In this document: positions 20,801 through 30,523 of the stretch, one piece after another
Position numbering within the stretch: the stretch's first letter is position 1
Layout: the number at the start of each line of letters is the position of its first letter
DNA from: Bactericera cockerelli
Lineage: Eukaryota; Arthropoda; Insecta; Hemiptera; Triozidae
Assembly (NCBI GenBank): GCA_024516035.1
Contig: CM044964.1
Coordinates: 18,605,084 to 18,669,083 of the forward strand
Direction: 5' to 3'
DNA length: 64,000 nucleotides
Notes under the pieces: model-generated
What the model was told of the DNA's origin: nothing
Database searches by the model: none
Seen by the model: only the letters and a program-made list of their open reading frames with translations
Position numbers and translations under genes: made by a program

Positions 20801-22200
20801 AAGAAATGACACTTGATGTAGAAGCTCCATTGGATTTGAGCAAAAGTGTAGAGACAAAACCTGAACATATCATTGACATGATTCATAACGCCCAGAATCT
20901 CACTAATCATGAAATTTTACAAACTCCACTAGCTAACAAAACGGGATTACAAGGAAATAAAAGACAAAATAACGACACAAAGAATGCATTGATAAAAATC
21001 GAAAATAAAGTAAAGACATCAGCTGATATGATAAGAATTGTGGGCAAAAACAATTTTAATTTTGCCTATGGTAATGTGTTTAAAAACAAAAATAGAATAA
21101 AACTATGTAAAAATGGTGAAAAATCCATTAAGAATGCGATTGAAAAAAGTCTAAAATCGGAAATAGACTTCCAAAAACTTGGTAACATGAATAAAAGTCA
21201 AGTTGAAAATATTAACGATAATTTGACATCAGTCGAAAATACTCTTATTCAATCTGATATACCAGAAGGAGGTGTAGATAATAATGATAAAACAGAAGAG
21301 ACTAAAAATATAGATGAGGAGGAAATTACAATAGCAAAAACTTCTGTTGAAACGATACCAGATGATCTCCAAAAGAGTCCTGATGATAACACCATTGCTA
21401 TATCTGAAGCTAATCAGAAAGTCATAAGTTCAAATAAAAACAGGAGGAGGAAAGGCAAAGCTTACAAATTGCAAGTCAACAATGACAATATTGACAATGT
21501 TTCTGACGAATTTAATGTGGAAGAAGAGCATAAAAAAGAAGACAACAACAACCAAGGTGTCCATGTCACACCCAATTTCGATAGCATCAGCTCAATAAGT
21601 GAAGAGGTCAATCAAAAAGAGCCTACTTTTCCCTCTACATTTGAAGCAATGCAAATGGATTATTTGAAGCAAATTCAGAACCAATACTTTAAAACATTCC
21701 AACAAAATAAGTGTCTGGAAAACTGTGCTGTGCCACCATCTCATCACATACTCTCTAATCTCAACAACAATATAAAATCTTGTCTTTTTGATTCTAAGTC
21801 TCAACCTTTAACTACCTATCCTCAAACTACTGATGATTTGGTGGGCTCTCATTTGAAAAATCTAGAACGGATCAATACACATCTATTACAAAATAGTCTC
21901 AACATCCGTCAGAAATCGGAAGGATTAAAATCATTTGACAATATCCTCAGCAAGAAAGCTGATGCTCAGAAAAACTTGATGAATTTTCTCAACAAACGAA
22001 ATGAAATGACTCACAACTTCAATAATAACAGACTATGGTACAAATGCGAACTTTGTGACATCCAGTATTTGGACGAGCTTATCTATTCTATTCACATGAG
22101 ATATCACAACGTTGAACATCCGTACAAATGTAATCTCTGTGGTCTGCAGACCAACAATAAGTTCCAGTTCAATTTGCACATTATTCAAACACCTCACTAA
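17823..22200 (+). CDS. hb: Hunchback, C2H2 zinc-finger gap-gene transcription factor
   Basis: Joined exons 17817-17897 (ATG at 17823), 18203-19230 and 19788-22200 give 1171 residues. The introns of 305 and 557 bp have GTGAG donors and CAG acceptors. The first joint is phase 0; the second splits Arg368 (AG|A). Known role: nuclear DNA-binding regulator of anterior and trunk segmentation and neuroblast timing. C2H2 fingers: one N-terminal (C358, C361, H374, H379, split by intron 2); four middle (C449-H470, C479-H499, C507-H529, C537-H559), with hallmark strings [20 protein letters not shown] and [17 protein letters not shown]; then the conserved NEDGS and [10 protein letters not shown] basic box (about 577-592); two C-terminal (C1121-H1141, C1149-H1171). 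A Ser/Pro-rich region lies at about 70-340. PLDLSK at 715-720 fits the CtBP-binding motif PxDLS. The protein is longer than Drosophila Hb (758 aa), mainly through an Asn/Lys-rich linker of about 560 residues between the middle and C-terminal fingers. The start codon is the least certain part. Confidence 0.93.
19434..19668. mobile_element. Short interspersed insertion in hunchback intron 2
   Basis: The 14-bp string TCTTGCATATAGAT lies directly on both sides (19420-19433 and 19669-19682), a classic target-site duplication. The 235-bp insert starts AAAACAGAAAAAAGG and ends CGGACTAACGGCTAG. It contains TGTACGGCCATGCCTTAGTA and a small stem (AGTCCCGT, then ACGGACT) near its end. The phrase ACGGCCATGCCT recurs at 53123 in the element ending at 53163. 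A 14-bp duplication fits LINE-driven retroposition, but I see no tRNA or 5S head and no poly(A). Confidence 0.65.
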
Positions 22201-22473
22201 TATCTCCTTGATATTTGGGAAAACTATTCTTGATTTCTGTGCACGTATCTTTATAGAGATTTTTTCTCAAAAACCGAGATAACCTACCTTTAAACTTTTG
22301 AAATTTAATCAACTACTGAAATCATTATAATATCTGAAGGGCTCCAAAAATTGGTTATACTCTAATTTTCTTTCCCCATGGTGTTCAATTTATTTTTGAA
22401 ATTTCTTGTTCTTGTTCAATGTTCATGTTTTGATGTTTCATATATTTGTAAAATTTCTTTTGTTCTTTCCTAT

Positions 22474-22818
22474 TGTAAATAATGTTCTTGAAAACTCTTT
22501 GAGATGTTCTCTAACTTATCCTATTTAAGGTGTGACCTCACTCATTTGTATATTTTGTAATAAATAACATTTAATGTTCATAGTAGATTGTTTCTGAAAA
22601 GATTTTTTCCATTGTTTACAATTGATTCAAATGGAATATTTTGCTGACTGCTTATATACCTAATTTGAAAGATTATGATGTACTTATCAATTGGTTGGTA
22701 AATTTCCAAAATTGTTGATATAAATAAATGATACTGATTTGTGTCATAAATAGATAGTAGATAATATATCTGTACCTAATTTATGTAAATAATTCTTCAA
22801 GTATCTTCATTGTAAATA
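22474..22818 (+). promoter_or_regulatory. Cluster of Pumilio-type elements in the hunchback 3' UTR
   Basis: TGTAAATA or TGTATATT octamers, matching the Pumilio consensus UGUANAU(A/U), occur at 22474-22481, 22547-22554, 22784-22791 and 22811-22818. A further match lies at 23068-23075. Two of them sit in the wider context ATTGTAAATAA, close to box B of the Drosophila hb Nanos response element (AUUGUACAUA). In Drosophila, Pumilio and Nanos bind there to repress maternal hb mRNA in the posterior. The UTR is AT-rich, so single matches mean little. Four within 345 bp is more than I would expect by rough base-composition reasoning. Confidence 0.55.
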
Positions 22819-22820
22819 AA
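22559..22820 (+). terminator. Candidate hunchback polyadenylation signals
   Basis: AATAAA hexamers occur at 22559-22564, 22723-22728 and 22815-22820, within 620 bp of the stop codon. More lie at about 23405 and 23427. Any could be used, and the UTR length cannot be fixed from sequence alone. Choice of the proximal site would drop two of the four nearby Pumilio-type elements. Confidence 0.5.
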
Positions 22821-22829
22821 AAAAATACT

Positions 22830-23640
22830 AGTCAAAGTTTTACTTATTGATTTACCTATATAAATATTTGAGGATGGTTCCTTTATTTATTGTACTCATT
22901 AAAATAATATAAATGATTTTGAGACTCTTCATAATTTTAAAAGTTAGATATTATTTTCCCCCATTTCATTTTAAATTCTCCTTTTGTGTTAAATTTTGTA
23001 TTTCATTAGTAGGTATGGAGCATTACCAGTTTCTTTTTCAATTATCTGACGATAATTTATTATTATCTGTAAATATTTCAATACTATTTTATATTTTCTA
23101 TTTTTGGGTGTGCAATTTTAGTTGTATCTTTAAATTTATAAGTGTATTATGATATTTACTTTGATAATTTGTAATTTTTAAGGAGATTTCTCCTACTTTC
23201 ACTTTTTAGTTCCTTTGTTATAAGTGTATTTGAACACTTATTAAGTATCCGGTTATCATAATTTGTGGATGTCTATAGTTCTGATTTTTCTCTAAAATAT
23301 TCTAGTTTTCATTTTCTTTCTTTACCACTTTAGAAAAAACTAAAGAAGTGTTGTGTATTTATTTTTCTTCTCTTTTTTAAATATCTATCCTTTGTTAGAT
23401 TTAAAATAAAATATATTTGTCAAGAAAATAAAATTACATGAGATTTACTTTTCTTCTGAAAATCATATAAAATATTCCAGACTGTATTATTCTTTGCTCT
23501 CTCATTCTACTGATCATAAATAGAACAGGTCTATACTATTAAATTTAGGAGCTAGGAATATCAAAAATAGATATGCCAGGGATTTCTTGGAATTGTAGGA
23601 AATTTGGGATAAAAGACATGAGATGAGATTTACATTATTC
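22830..23640. other. AT-rich sequence, possible long hunchback 3' UTR
   Basis: I see no gene. It is very AT-rich. One more Pumilio-type octamer (23068) and two AATAAA strings (23405, 23427) leave open a longer 3' UTR isoform. Confidence 0.4.
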
Positions 23641-23654
23641 TCCAGCGTTTTTAT

Positions 23655-23830
23655 TATTATTGTATTCTTAATTAGGTAAGACAAAAATATACCTATACAG
23701 AAAAATACAATGAAATCATAAAGAAAAATTAAATAGATTGAACAAAGAAACAAGAACAAAGAAGAGAATGAAGCTAATAATATGTCCTACCTAAAGGACA
23801 ATCTCTTCCACCCAACCTTGGACCTATTTC
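23655..23830 (-). mobile_element. LINE-type 3' tail fragment, copy 2
   Basis: It starts TTATTATTATTGTATTC and ends with TATGTCCTACCTAAAGGACA, ATCTCTTCCACCCAACCTTG. It is the same module as 23945-24130 and 49230-49417, but lacks the GGCGGGGTTATTGCC part of the hairpin. On the minus strand it would end in a (TAA)n tail. Confidence 0.55.
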
Positions 23831-23944
23831 AATGAGTAAGAAAAAAATAACTCAAATACATATTAATTAGGTATATGGTTCGATTGAGGTTATACTTTTG
23901 TACCTATACATATAAGTACACCATGTGGTCACGGCACCAGACTT

Positions 23945-24130
23945 GTATTATTATTATTAAATCCTTTATTAGATAAAAAAGACATATATCTATACAATAC
24001 AAATAATTATTTTAAAAAAATAGAAAAATGGAAACAATTAAACATTAAAATGGAAAAAAATTGATAAATACATATGTCCTAACTAAAAGGCGGGGTTATT
24101 GCCTATGCCAATCTCTTCCACCCAACCCTT
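23945..24130 (-). mobile_element. LINE-type 3' tail fragment, copy 3
   Basis: TTATTATTATTAAATCCTTT, ATTAGATAAAAAAG is the reverse complement of an AATAAAGG and (TAA)n 3' end. It continues to ATGTCCTAACTAAAAGGCGG, GGTTATTGCCTATGCCAATC, TCTTCCACCCAACCCTTAC. On the minus strand it is a conserved hairpin region followed by a spacer of about 130 bp and the tail. There is no coding region, so it is a severely 5'-truncated or SINE-like copy. Confidence 0.6.
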
Positions 24131-24134
24131 ACTT

Positions 24135-24185
24135 GTAATGGAGATTACTTGTAATGGATTGTAGAGATTACTTGTAATGGAGACA
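24135..24185 (+). repeat. Local tandem duplication
   Basis: The string GAGATTACTTGTAATGGA occurs twice (about 24140 and 24164), and a shorter form, ACTTGTAATGGAGA, abuts them at the border of the neighbouring LINE tail. It is a small recent duplication. Confidence 0.6.
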
Positions 24186-24239
24186 ATCTAACGTAGGTAT
24201 GGATCCGTGGGTCGGACCTCTTCCAAGATCTATCTCATT

Positions 24240-24330
24240 TATTTGATTATCTGAGGGTTAAGGTAGAAACAACTTTGAGCATTAACTTCGCCTAGCATCT
24301 TCCAGTAAAAGATTACTTCAAATAATATAT
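24240..24330 (+). repeat. Dispersed repeat D, copy 1
   Basis: TCTGAGGGTTAAGGTAGAAA, ACTTTGAGCATTAACTTCGC, CTAGCATCTTCCAGTAAAAG recurs at 54347-54430 as TCTGAGGGTTTAGGTGGTAG, GCTTTGAGCATTAACCTTGC, CTGGTGGTTGCCTTCCATTA. In the second copy it forms the body of a tRNA-headed SINE, so this copy is probably a headless fragment. Confidence 0.5.
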
Positions 24331-24814
24331 GTAGGTACGTACTTGGATAGCTATTAAATTTCGCTAAGGTGTAAATTGGCAATATTTTGTAAAATAATGA
24401 TGTAGCTCTTATACCTAATATTAGAATTATCAAGTGAAACGGTCGTTTCGAAGGGAGAACGCCTCCCAGAAACTACAGTGTTTATACAACGGTAAATATA
24501 GTTTGTATGTATTTTAATCACAAGAACTGTCCTCACAAGCAGATTTGGTCCCTGAAAAAGTATAGTAGAATCTGGTATTTTTTATATAATATTAATGAGA
24601 TAGGAATATCTTCTAAAGACACCAAGCCACCTCACTCCCTGGGGTGTGGGATTTTTACCCACTAAAAAACCTTTCCTCAGAAGACGTAGGAGATCCCGGA
24701 ACCTTGAGATACATTATTCTGGGATCTCTACACTTTGGGCTCTCAAGTTATTTTTGGCCCTAAAACCATCTCCTCATCCTTGATTTTCACTATCTTTTTC
24801 CTCCTTCATAAGAT

Positions 24815-24950
24815 GTGAGAGTACCTCGGACATTTCCAGAGTATTTTTTTTCTACTCAGATGGGATTCGAACCCCGATCACCGGTCAACGTGTTTTCAAT
24901 CCTGGTCGCAACATCAATCGGCCACAGTAACTATTTTATTATTACTAATA
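24815..24950 (-). mobile_element. tRNA-headed SINE fragment
   Basis: On the minus strand there is a head like GTGGCCGATTGATGTTGCGA, CCAGGATTGAAAAC, then GATCGGGGTTCGAATCCC with an intact B box. A TTATTATTACTAATAAAG stretch flanks it. Boundaries are approximate. Confidence 0.45.
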
Positions 24951-24959
24951 AAGTAACAA

Positions 24960-25950
24960 CTAACCTTGTAATAAGAGAGAGAAGAAAGCGGGAATAAAGA
25001 AAGACGGATATATTCGTATTCGTAACAGTTTTTCTTTCCGAATCTTTTAGGTATTATTATTACTTCTATGAATAACTTCTTTACATATCTATCTACAGGA
25101 AAATAATATAAATTTAATGAATCCAACTGAGAACTGCAAGAAAAGTTGTGATGTGGATACCTAAGAATAACGGACAAATATGTTCCCAGTAAGTATTAAG
25201 TATTATTTGTGGTCATTGGACTTATCAATGGAAAATCACAATGTGACATCTTATTTAGCTTCATAATACCTATTTTAAATTGTAATAAATATCTCTCTAT
25301 TCTTTGTAACTACAAACAGAAACCATTATTTTCACTTTATTCCCTAAAAATCTTAAAAACACCCCCTACAAAAAATATCGGGAAAAAAGTTCGTTTGTCT
25401 CTCTTTTATTTCCATTGTCTGAATTGAAAATTGACACATTTCAATGGAAAACTGAAATCGCTTTTAAGCCAGGGATCCCTGTATCCCTGGGGATATTAAC
25501 ACCCACGCATGAGACCCCCTTTTTTATTTTCTGAGAAATTCCCAACAGAAAAAAAAGAATCTACCGTCTGTCCTATTCTATAATTGCGTTTTTCCTTTAT
25601 TTTTAATGCCTTCGGGGTATTTATTTTCCCAATATCTGGCATCAATAAGGGTTAACTGAAGGGGGGAGGGACTGTGGGTCACTTTATGTGGGTGAGAAAT
25701 TTGAACGGCTCCCCCCTCTCAAAATGACAGCTTCAATTTTGTGACAGTACCTACTTTTTATTGTTTTCAAATGCAAACGGTTTCTGTTAAACTCAAACAA
25801 ATGCGTATGTCTACAATAAATGGTATAAATTTTCCATTATATTTTATAGTATAAAATGCTAAATTGAAAACTGTGAGAATACTCCACAGTGGGATCTTCA
25901 TATCAGATCATTAGTTCATTTGAGAGGACAGAGGCAACAACGTTGACAAG
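24960..25950. other. Unassigned sequence
   Basis: I see no gene or repeat copy. An internal palindrome at 25472-25490 (CAGGGATCCCTGTATCCCTG) is short and probably incidental. Confidence 0.35.
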
Positions 25951-25953
25951 AAG

Positions 25954-26040
25954 ATTTTTTATTTTTTTTTCAATTTGGGTTCAAAGTCGCTTTCAAATGC
26001 AAGGTCTGATTTGTTATATCACGATGCGACGGGAGATTCC
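25954..26040 (-). mobile_element. 5S-derived SINE 3' fragment
   Basis: T-rich sequence (poly(A) on the minus strand), then TTTGGGTTCAAAGTCGCTTT, CAAATGCAAGGTCTG, TATATCACGATGCGACGGGA. This is the reverse complement of the 5S-SINE 3' body (CGTCGTGATATGACC, AGTTGAAAGCGACGTTAAAC, CCAAA). Only the 3' end is present, as expected of a 5'-truncated retroposition. Confidence 0.6.
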
Positions 26041-26338
26041 TTTATTTTCCATGATTTTCAGAATTGGCTTCCCAAGGATTGAAAGTTTACTTATTTACTG
26101 AAAAGTTCTGAAACAAATTTCGTAGAGTATGTAGAACATGGAAAATTTCCAAAGCAAGAAACAATTAGGACATGATAAGAATTATCGCCATTCCTCTTTC
26201 ACCAGCACCAAAACATGTCCTACATGGATGTTATCTATTATGTTCTGTTTCTATTTTCTCAATTGGGTTTATTATGATTTTTCTAATAATCCTAAAACCA
26301 CTTGAAACTCCCTTACGTGCCCCCAAACCCCCCCCCCC

Positions 26339-26590
26339 TGTCGCGAATTGCGAAGTTTGTATTTTGGTCAGTTAATATTTTTAGCCTTCGAGAAACCGGG
26401 GAAAGCAGATTTTCCCCAGTCTTCAATAAGTAGTTTTTCCACTGAAATAAAATTAGTTTCGTTCCTTGTTCTTTCATTTTTTCTTGAGTTGAAAATTCTT
26501 TATTGTAAAAATAATATGTGATTTTGTGAATTAAAAGCAATGAATGTTTAAAAGAACTGTTTTTTATTTTATGTGGTAGAATTCCCCACA
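26339..26590 (+). repeat. 5' LTR of the BEL/Pao element
   Basis: 252 bp, TG...CA ends. It contains GGGGAAAGCAGATTTTCCCC (a short inverted repeat) and AATAAA at 26446-26451 as a possible polyadenylation signal. It differs from the 3' LTR at TAATATGTG versus TAAATTGTG and by one T in a T-run. Confidence 0.92.
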
Positions 26591-26596
26591 TAAAAT

Positions 26597-26608
26597 TGGT
26601 AGCAGAGC
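26597..26608 (+). other. Primer-binding site (initiator Met tRNA-like)
   Basis: TGGTAGCAGAGC starts 6 bp after the 5' LTR. Eleven of twelve bases match the complement of the 3' end of animal initiator methionine tRNA (CCTCTGCTACCA), the molecule that would prime minus-strand synthesis. The tRNA sequence used for this comparison is from memory. Confidence 0.65.
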
Positions 26609-26641
26609 GTGGTTTATGTTTAAAAATATTACAAATAAATT

Positions 26642-29600
26642 ATGTCAACCGATAAATTGAAAAGAAATTACAGAAGAGTTCAGAGAGATATTATTAAATT
26701 GACTGAAGCCCTAGGAAAACTTTCGGCAGATTTTGAACTAACATCAGCGAGGAAGTTGTGTGAAGATGGTAGAGTTATTATGAGAGAGTATGATGCAGTT
26801 GTGGAAGCGGTGGAAGAGATTGAAGCAGACGATGCGGTGCGTAGAGGAATCATATGTGAGGCCGATGAAGAAAGGAGAGGTGAGCTGGCAGATTTGATTC
26901 GATTGAATGATATTCAGATTGCAATAGCTGAGAATGAGAAAGAAGAAAAGAAGAATGAAGAACGAGAGAAGAAGAATGAAGAACGAGAAAAGAAGAATGA
27001 AGAACGAGAAAAGAAGAATGAAGAACGAGAACGAGAGAAATCGCAGAGGGAGCACGAGCGGCTGAAATTAGAACTGGAAAAGAAGAAGATAGACTCCGAA
27101 GTAGAAGTGAAAAAGTACGAGGCCGAGGTGACACTGCGGGAGTTGGACGTGAAGGAAACAGCTCTTCACTGCAATGTTAACATCGAGGAGTTGAAGGCCA
27201 AGGTGGAGGTATCGAAAAATAACTATAAAGAATTAGGAACTTCTAGTGTAGGTCAATTACCCAAAATTAATTTATTGAAATTTGGAGGGGAGATATTAGA
27301 ATATAGCGAGTTTATTGATAACTTTAAGTCTCTTGTAGACAGTAGAAATGATCTAGACAGTACTCAGAAATTTCATTATTTAAAAGGACAATTATATGGT
27401 AATGCAGCAGAAAAATTAACGGGCCTTCAAGTTAATGGTGAGAGTTACAAATTGGCTTTAGACATTTTGAACGAACAGTACAGTTCTAAGGATTTCATTT
27501 TGACTAAATTATTTGACGAAATAAGTAAAATGCGACCACTCTCTTACAAGTGTATTGACATACATAAATATTATTCCGACTTAGAACTCAAGTTCAGACT
27601 AATTGAAAACCAGGGTTATGACCTAAAACAGGAAAATGTCCTTAAGTTAATCGTGTTCTCTAAACTAGCACCTGACACACAAAAGATATTGATCAAGACA
27701 CATGGGTCAGTCATATCTGTTTCTGATATTAGAGCTCAACTCAAACAGGAGCTTAGTGAAGCTCGAGTATTACAATTTTTAGCACCGACAGATCTTCATA
27801 GTACTGACAATTTACATAATACTAGAAAACTAACCCCACCTGAAATTACAACCACTAAATTTAATAATTATAGGAATACAAATAAAATGTGTTTATTTTG
27901 TGAAGGTGATCATTATTCCGATGAGTGTCGTCAATTTTCAGATTTGAATCATAGAAGAGAGAAAGTAAAAGGTAAGTGTTTTATTTGTTTTAGTGACCGA
28001 CATTATTCTCTCAATTGTCCTAACAAATTCAAACTTTGTTTTCACTGTAAAGAAAAAGGTAAACATCACAGGTCATTATGTCCTTATAAATTTAGTCCTC
28101 AGCACCACTCAACCAAGCAACACGACATTCACGGGAATCGAACCTTTATAAGTAAGCTGTCAGATCAATGCGGAGATGGTAATTATCACGATCACGCAAG
28201 TGACTTCTTGGTTCCGATTCCCAACGAAAATCAGAATTTGAGCACGGCTTACAAAAGATCTTCATCCTTTGCAGCTATGGATCCCAGTTTGAATCCCGCG
28301 GTAAGCAAAAGTCTCAAAGAAACAGCGGAGTTTACATCACTCACTTCTAACAAAAGCAACAAGGTATTTTTACAGACAGCCAGTATTTATGTTACAAATA
28401 GTTTAACCAAAGTAGGTACAATGGTACGCGCTGTTCTGGATTGTGGTTCGACCTCCAGTTATGTGAGTGATAAATTAGTTCATAAATTAGGACTTAAAAC
28501 AGATAGTGGAAAAAATATAAATGTTTATACTTTTGGTGATCTCGCTCCTAAGTCAATCAAGGTTCGGGGCACAACTGTAGGTATTTGCGACAGTCAAGGT
28601 AAGTTTTATAATCTTAATCTTTCAGTCACACCTACAATAGTGGGACATGGTAATAGTGATGTCTATAATAATTTATTAATCACACAGATTAAAACTTCAT
28701 ACCGATTGGCTGATGAGTATTTTGAGACTGGTAACGAAAGTGAAATTGATTTACTTATCGGTAATGATTATTATTCTCAGTTTGTAACAGGACAAAGGAT
28801 TAAAATAATGGACAATCTATTTCTTTTGGACACATTATTTGGATATGTGTTCAGTGGTGTCTTTCCTTTGTGTAAAGAAGGTAACGTTAATGAAAGTCCA
28901 AGTCAGACTTATGTAGGTACTACACTGTTTCTTAAACCAGATGTTCCATTACAAGCTGGTCAAGATTTAAATTTTTTCTGGGATTTAGAAACATTAGGTA
29001 TAAAAGATAATCCTAATATTTCCGAGGATGATTTAGCTTTAATGAATTTTGATAAGGACTTGAAGTTTCAAGATAAAAGATATTCCGTGAGTTTTCCCTG
29101 GCGCGATAAATCCAAGTCTGAGGTACAGTCAAATTACGGACTTGCAATCGGACGGTTGAAGTCGTTAATCAAGCGACATCGAGACGATGGATTGCTGGAA
29201 AAGTGTCACGATACGTTTCAAGATCAACTTGAGAAAGGAATCATAGAACAGATAAGTCCGGAAGATACAAATAAACAATGTAATTATTTACCTTACCATG
29301 CAATCACTAAGGAGAGCAGTGAAACCACAAAGGTAAGATTTGTTATGGATGCGTCCGCTAAACAAATACGTACTAAACCTTCCCTGAATGAATTTCTTTA
29401 TCGAGGTCCTGTAGTGCTTGAGAATTTGTGTTCGTTACTGTTGAGATTTAGGCTACATAAATTTGGAATAGTATCTGACATTGAAAAGGCTTTTTTAAAT
29501 ATTGGTTTGAATGAAGAAGATAGGGATTATACCCGATTATTATGGGTAAAAGATACCAGCTTACCAATAAACTCTGCTAATCTAATAGTTTATCGTCACT

Positions 29601-30523
29601 GTCGAATTCCATTTGGCGTTATTTCAAGCCCGTTTTTGCTTGCTGGAGTTATAAGAGCTCACTTGGCAAAATATACAAAAGATGATACAGTGGAAAAGTT
29701 AATTTCAGATTTGTACGTAGATAATTTTGTGTCTGGAGTACACAAGCCGCAAGAAGTTGAAACCCTCATACTTAAATCTAGGAACATATTTAAAGACGCT
29801 TCATTGAACTTGAGGAGTTGGGCCACAAACTATAAAGGTGAGTTTATTAATCAGCTAGACAGTACACTAAAATCACAGAATATTATCCAATCGGTGTTGG
29901 GCATGTCTTGGAATACTGAAACAGACACACTGTCTGTTCGCTTTACCTATGATGGTGAGTACGAGAAAATTACAAAGCGCACATTACTGAGTATTTATGG
30001 TTCATTTTATGATGTGATGGGATTGTGGGCCCCAGCCACTGTTAAGCTCAAGATTTTATTGCAAAATGCATGGACAGAAAGTAAGGATTGGGACAAAGAA
30101 CTTAATTGTAAAGATATACTGTGTGGCATTGTTCAGGATTTGAAGTCTATCAATTCTCATCAATTGAAAAGATTCGTAAGTACCGACAAAGTAGGAGTTA
30201 GGTATGAGCTCCATTCATTCTCTGATGCTTGCGCTAAAAGTTATGCCTGTTCGGTGTACTTGAGATGTGTGAGTAATGACTTTTCTGAGGCAAACTTGAT
30301 GTTCTCAAAAATTAAATTAGCTCCTATTAAAAATGTGCCCATCTCACTGCCTCGTATGGAACTATTGGGAATCCTGATTGCATATCGGAGTTTAAAGTTT
30401 GTTAACGAATCTCTGAATTTACCTATTGATAAATATTTTATTTGGTGTGATAACCAGTGTGTTCTTCATTGGTTAAATACTTCCAAGGTATTACCTGTTT
30501 TTCATAAAAAATCGGATAAATGA
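26642..30523 (+). CDS. BEL/Pao Gag-Pol, N-terminal part (ends at a frameshift)
   Basis: The 1293-codon frame opens 51 bp after the 5' LTR. Gag has a charged EKKNEERE-type repeat at about residues 97-133, probably coiled coil. Three CCHC-like zinc knuckles span about 417-482; their first cysteine pairs are CLFC, CFIC and CFHC. The retropepsin-like protease has D600-C-G-S, where DSGS or DTGS is usual, and IDLLIGNDYY later. Reverse transcriptase has FVMDAS (near 900), DIEKAFLNIGL, YRHCRIPFG and Y1025-V-D-N, a variant of the usual YVDD. An RNase H-like region (SDACAKSYACSVYL, LPRMELLG, WCDNQCVLHWL) follows. The frame then meets a premature TGA at 30521 after an A-run. The domain order is known for BEL/Pao; activity of this copy is unlikely given the break. 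Confidence 0.9.
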   Translation: MSTDKLKRNYRRVQRDIIKLTEALGKLSADFELTSARKLCEDGRVIMREYDAVVEAVEEIEADDAVRRGIICEADEERRGELADLIRLNDIQIAIAENEKEEKKNEEREKKNEEREKKNEEREKKNEEREREKSQREHERLKLELEKKKIDSEVEVKKYEAEVTLRELDVKETALHCNVNIEELKAKVEVSKNNYKELGTSSVGQLPKINLLKFGGEILEYSEFIDNFKSLVDSRNDLDSTQKFHYLKGQLYGNAAEKLTGLQVNGESYKLALDILNEQYSSKDFILTKLFDEISKMRPLSYKCIDIHKYYSDLELKFRLIENQGYDLKQENVLKLIVFSKLAPDTQKILIKTHGSVISVSDIRAQLKQELSEARVLQFLAPTDLHSTDNLHNTRKLTPPEITTTKFNNYRNTNKMCLFCEGDHYSDECRQFSDLNHRREKVKGKCFICFSDRHYSLNCPNKFKLCFHCKEKGKHHRSLCPYKFSPQHHSTKQHDIHGNRTFISKLSDQCGDGNYHDHASDFLVPIPNENQNLSTAYKRSSSFAAMDPSLNPAVSKSLKETAEFTSLTSNKSNKVFLQTASIYVTNSLTKVGTMVRAVLDCGSTSSYVSDKLVHKLGLKTDSGKNINVYTFGDLAPKSIKVRGTTVGICDSQGKFYNLNLSVTPTIVGHGNSDVYNNLLITQIKTSYRLADEYFETGNESEIDLLIGNDYYSQFVTGQRIKIMDNLFLLDTLFGYVFSGVFPLCKEGNVNESPSQTYVGTTLFLKPDVPLQAGQDLNFFWDLETLGIKDNPNISEDDLALMNFDKDLKFQDKRYSVSFPWRDKSKSEVQSNYGLAIGRLKSLIKRHRDDGLLEKCHDTFQDQLEKGIIEQISPEDTNKQCNYLPYHAITKESSETTKVRFVMDASAKQIRTKPSLNEFLYRGPVVLENLCSLLLRFRLHKFGIVSDIEKAFLNIGLNEEDRDYTRLLWVKDTSLPINSANLIVYRHCRIPFGVISSPFLLAGVIRAHLAKYTKDDTVEKLISDLYVDNFVSGVHKPQEVETLILKSRNIFKDASLNLRSWATNYKGEFINQLDSTLKSQNIIQSVLGMSWNTETDTLSVRFTYDGEYEKITKRTLLSIYGSFYDVMGLWAPATVKLKILLQNAWTESKDWDKELNCKDILCGIVQDLKSINSHQLKRFVSTDKVGVRYELHSFSDACAKSYACSVYLRCVSNDFSEANLMFSKIKLAPIKNVPISLPRMELLGILIAYRSLKFVNESLNLPIDKYFIWCDNQCVLHWLNTSKVLPVFHKKSDK

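Noticed and set aside
19861..20910. Minus-strand frames of about 150 codons opposite hunchback exon 3
   Set aside because: They are antisense shadows of a strongly coding exon; the plus strand has a full set of conserved C2H2 fingers.
26744..27134. Minus-strand Leu/Phe/Ser-rich frames
   Set aside because: They are shadows of the charged coiled-coil repeat of the BEL gag.
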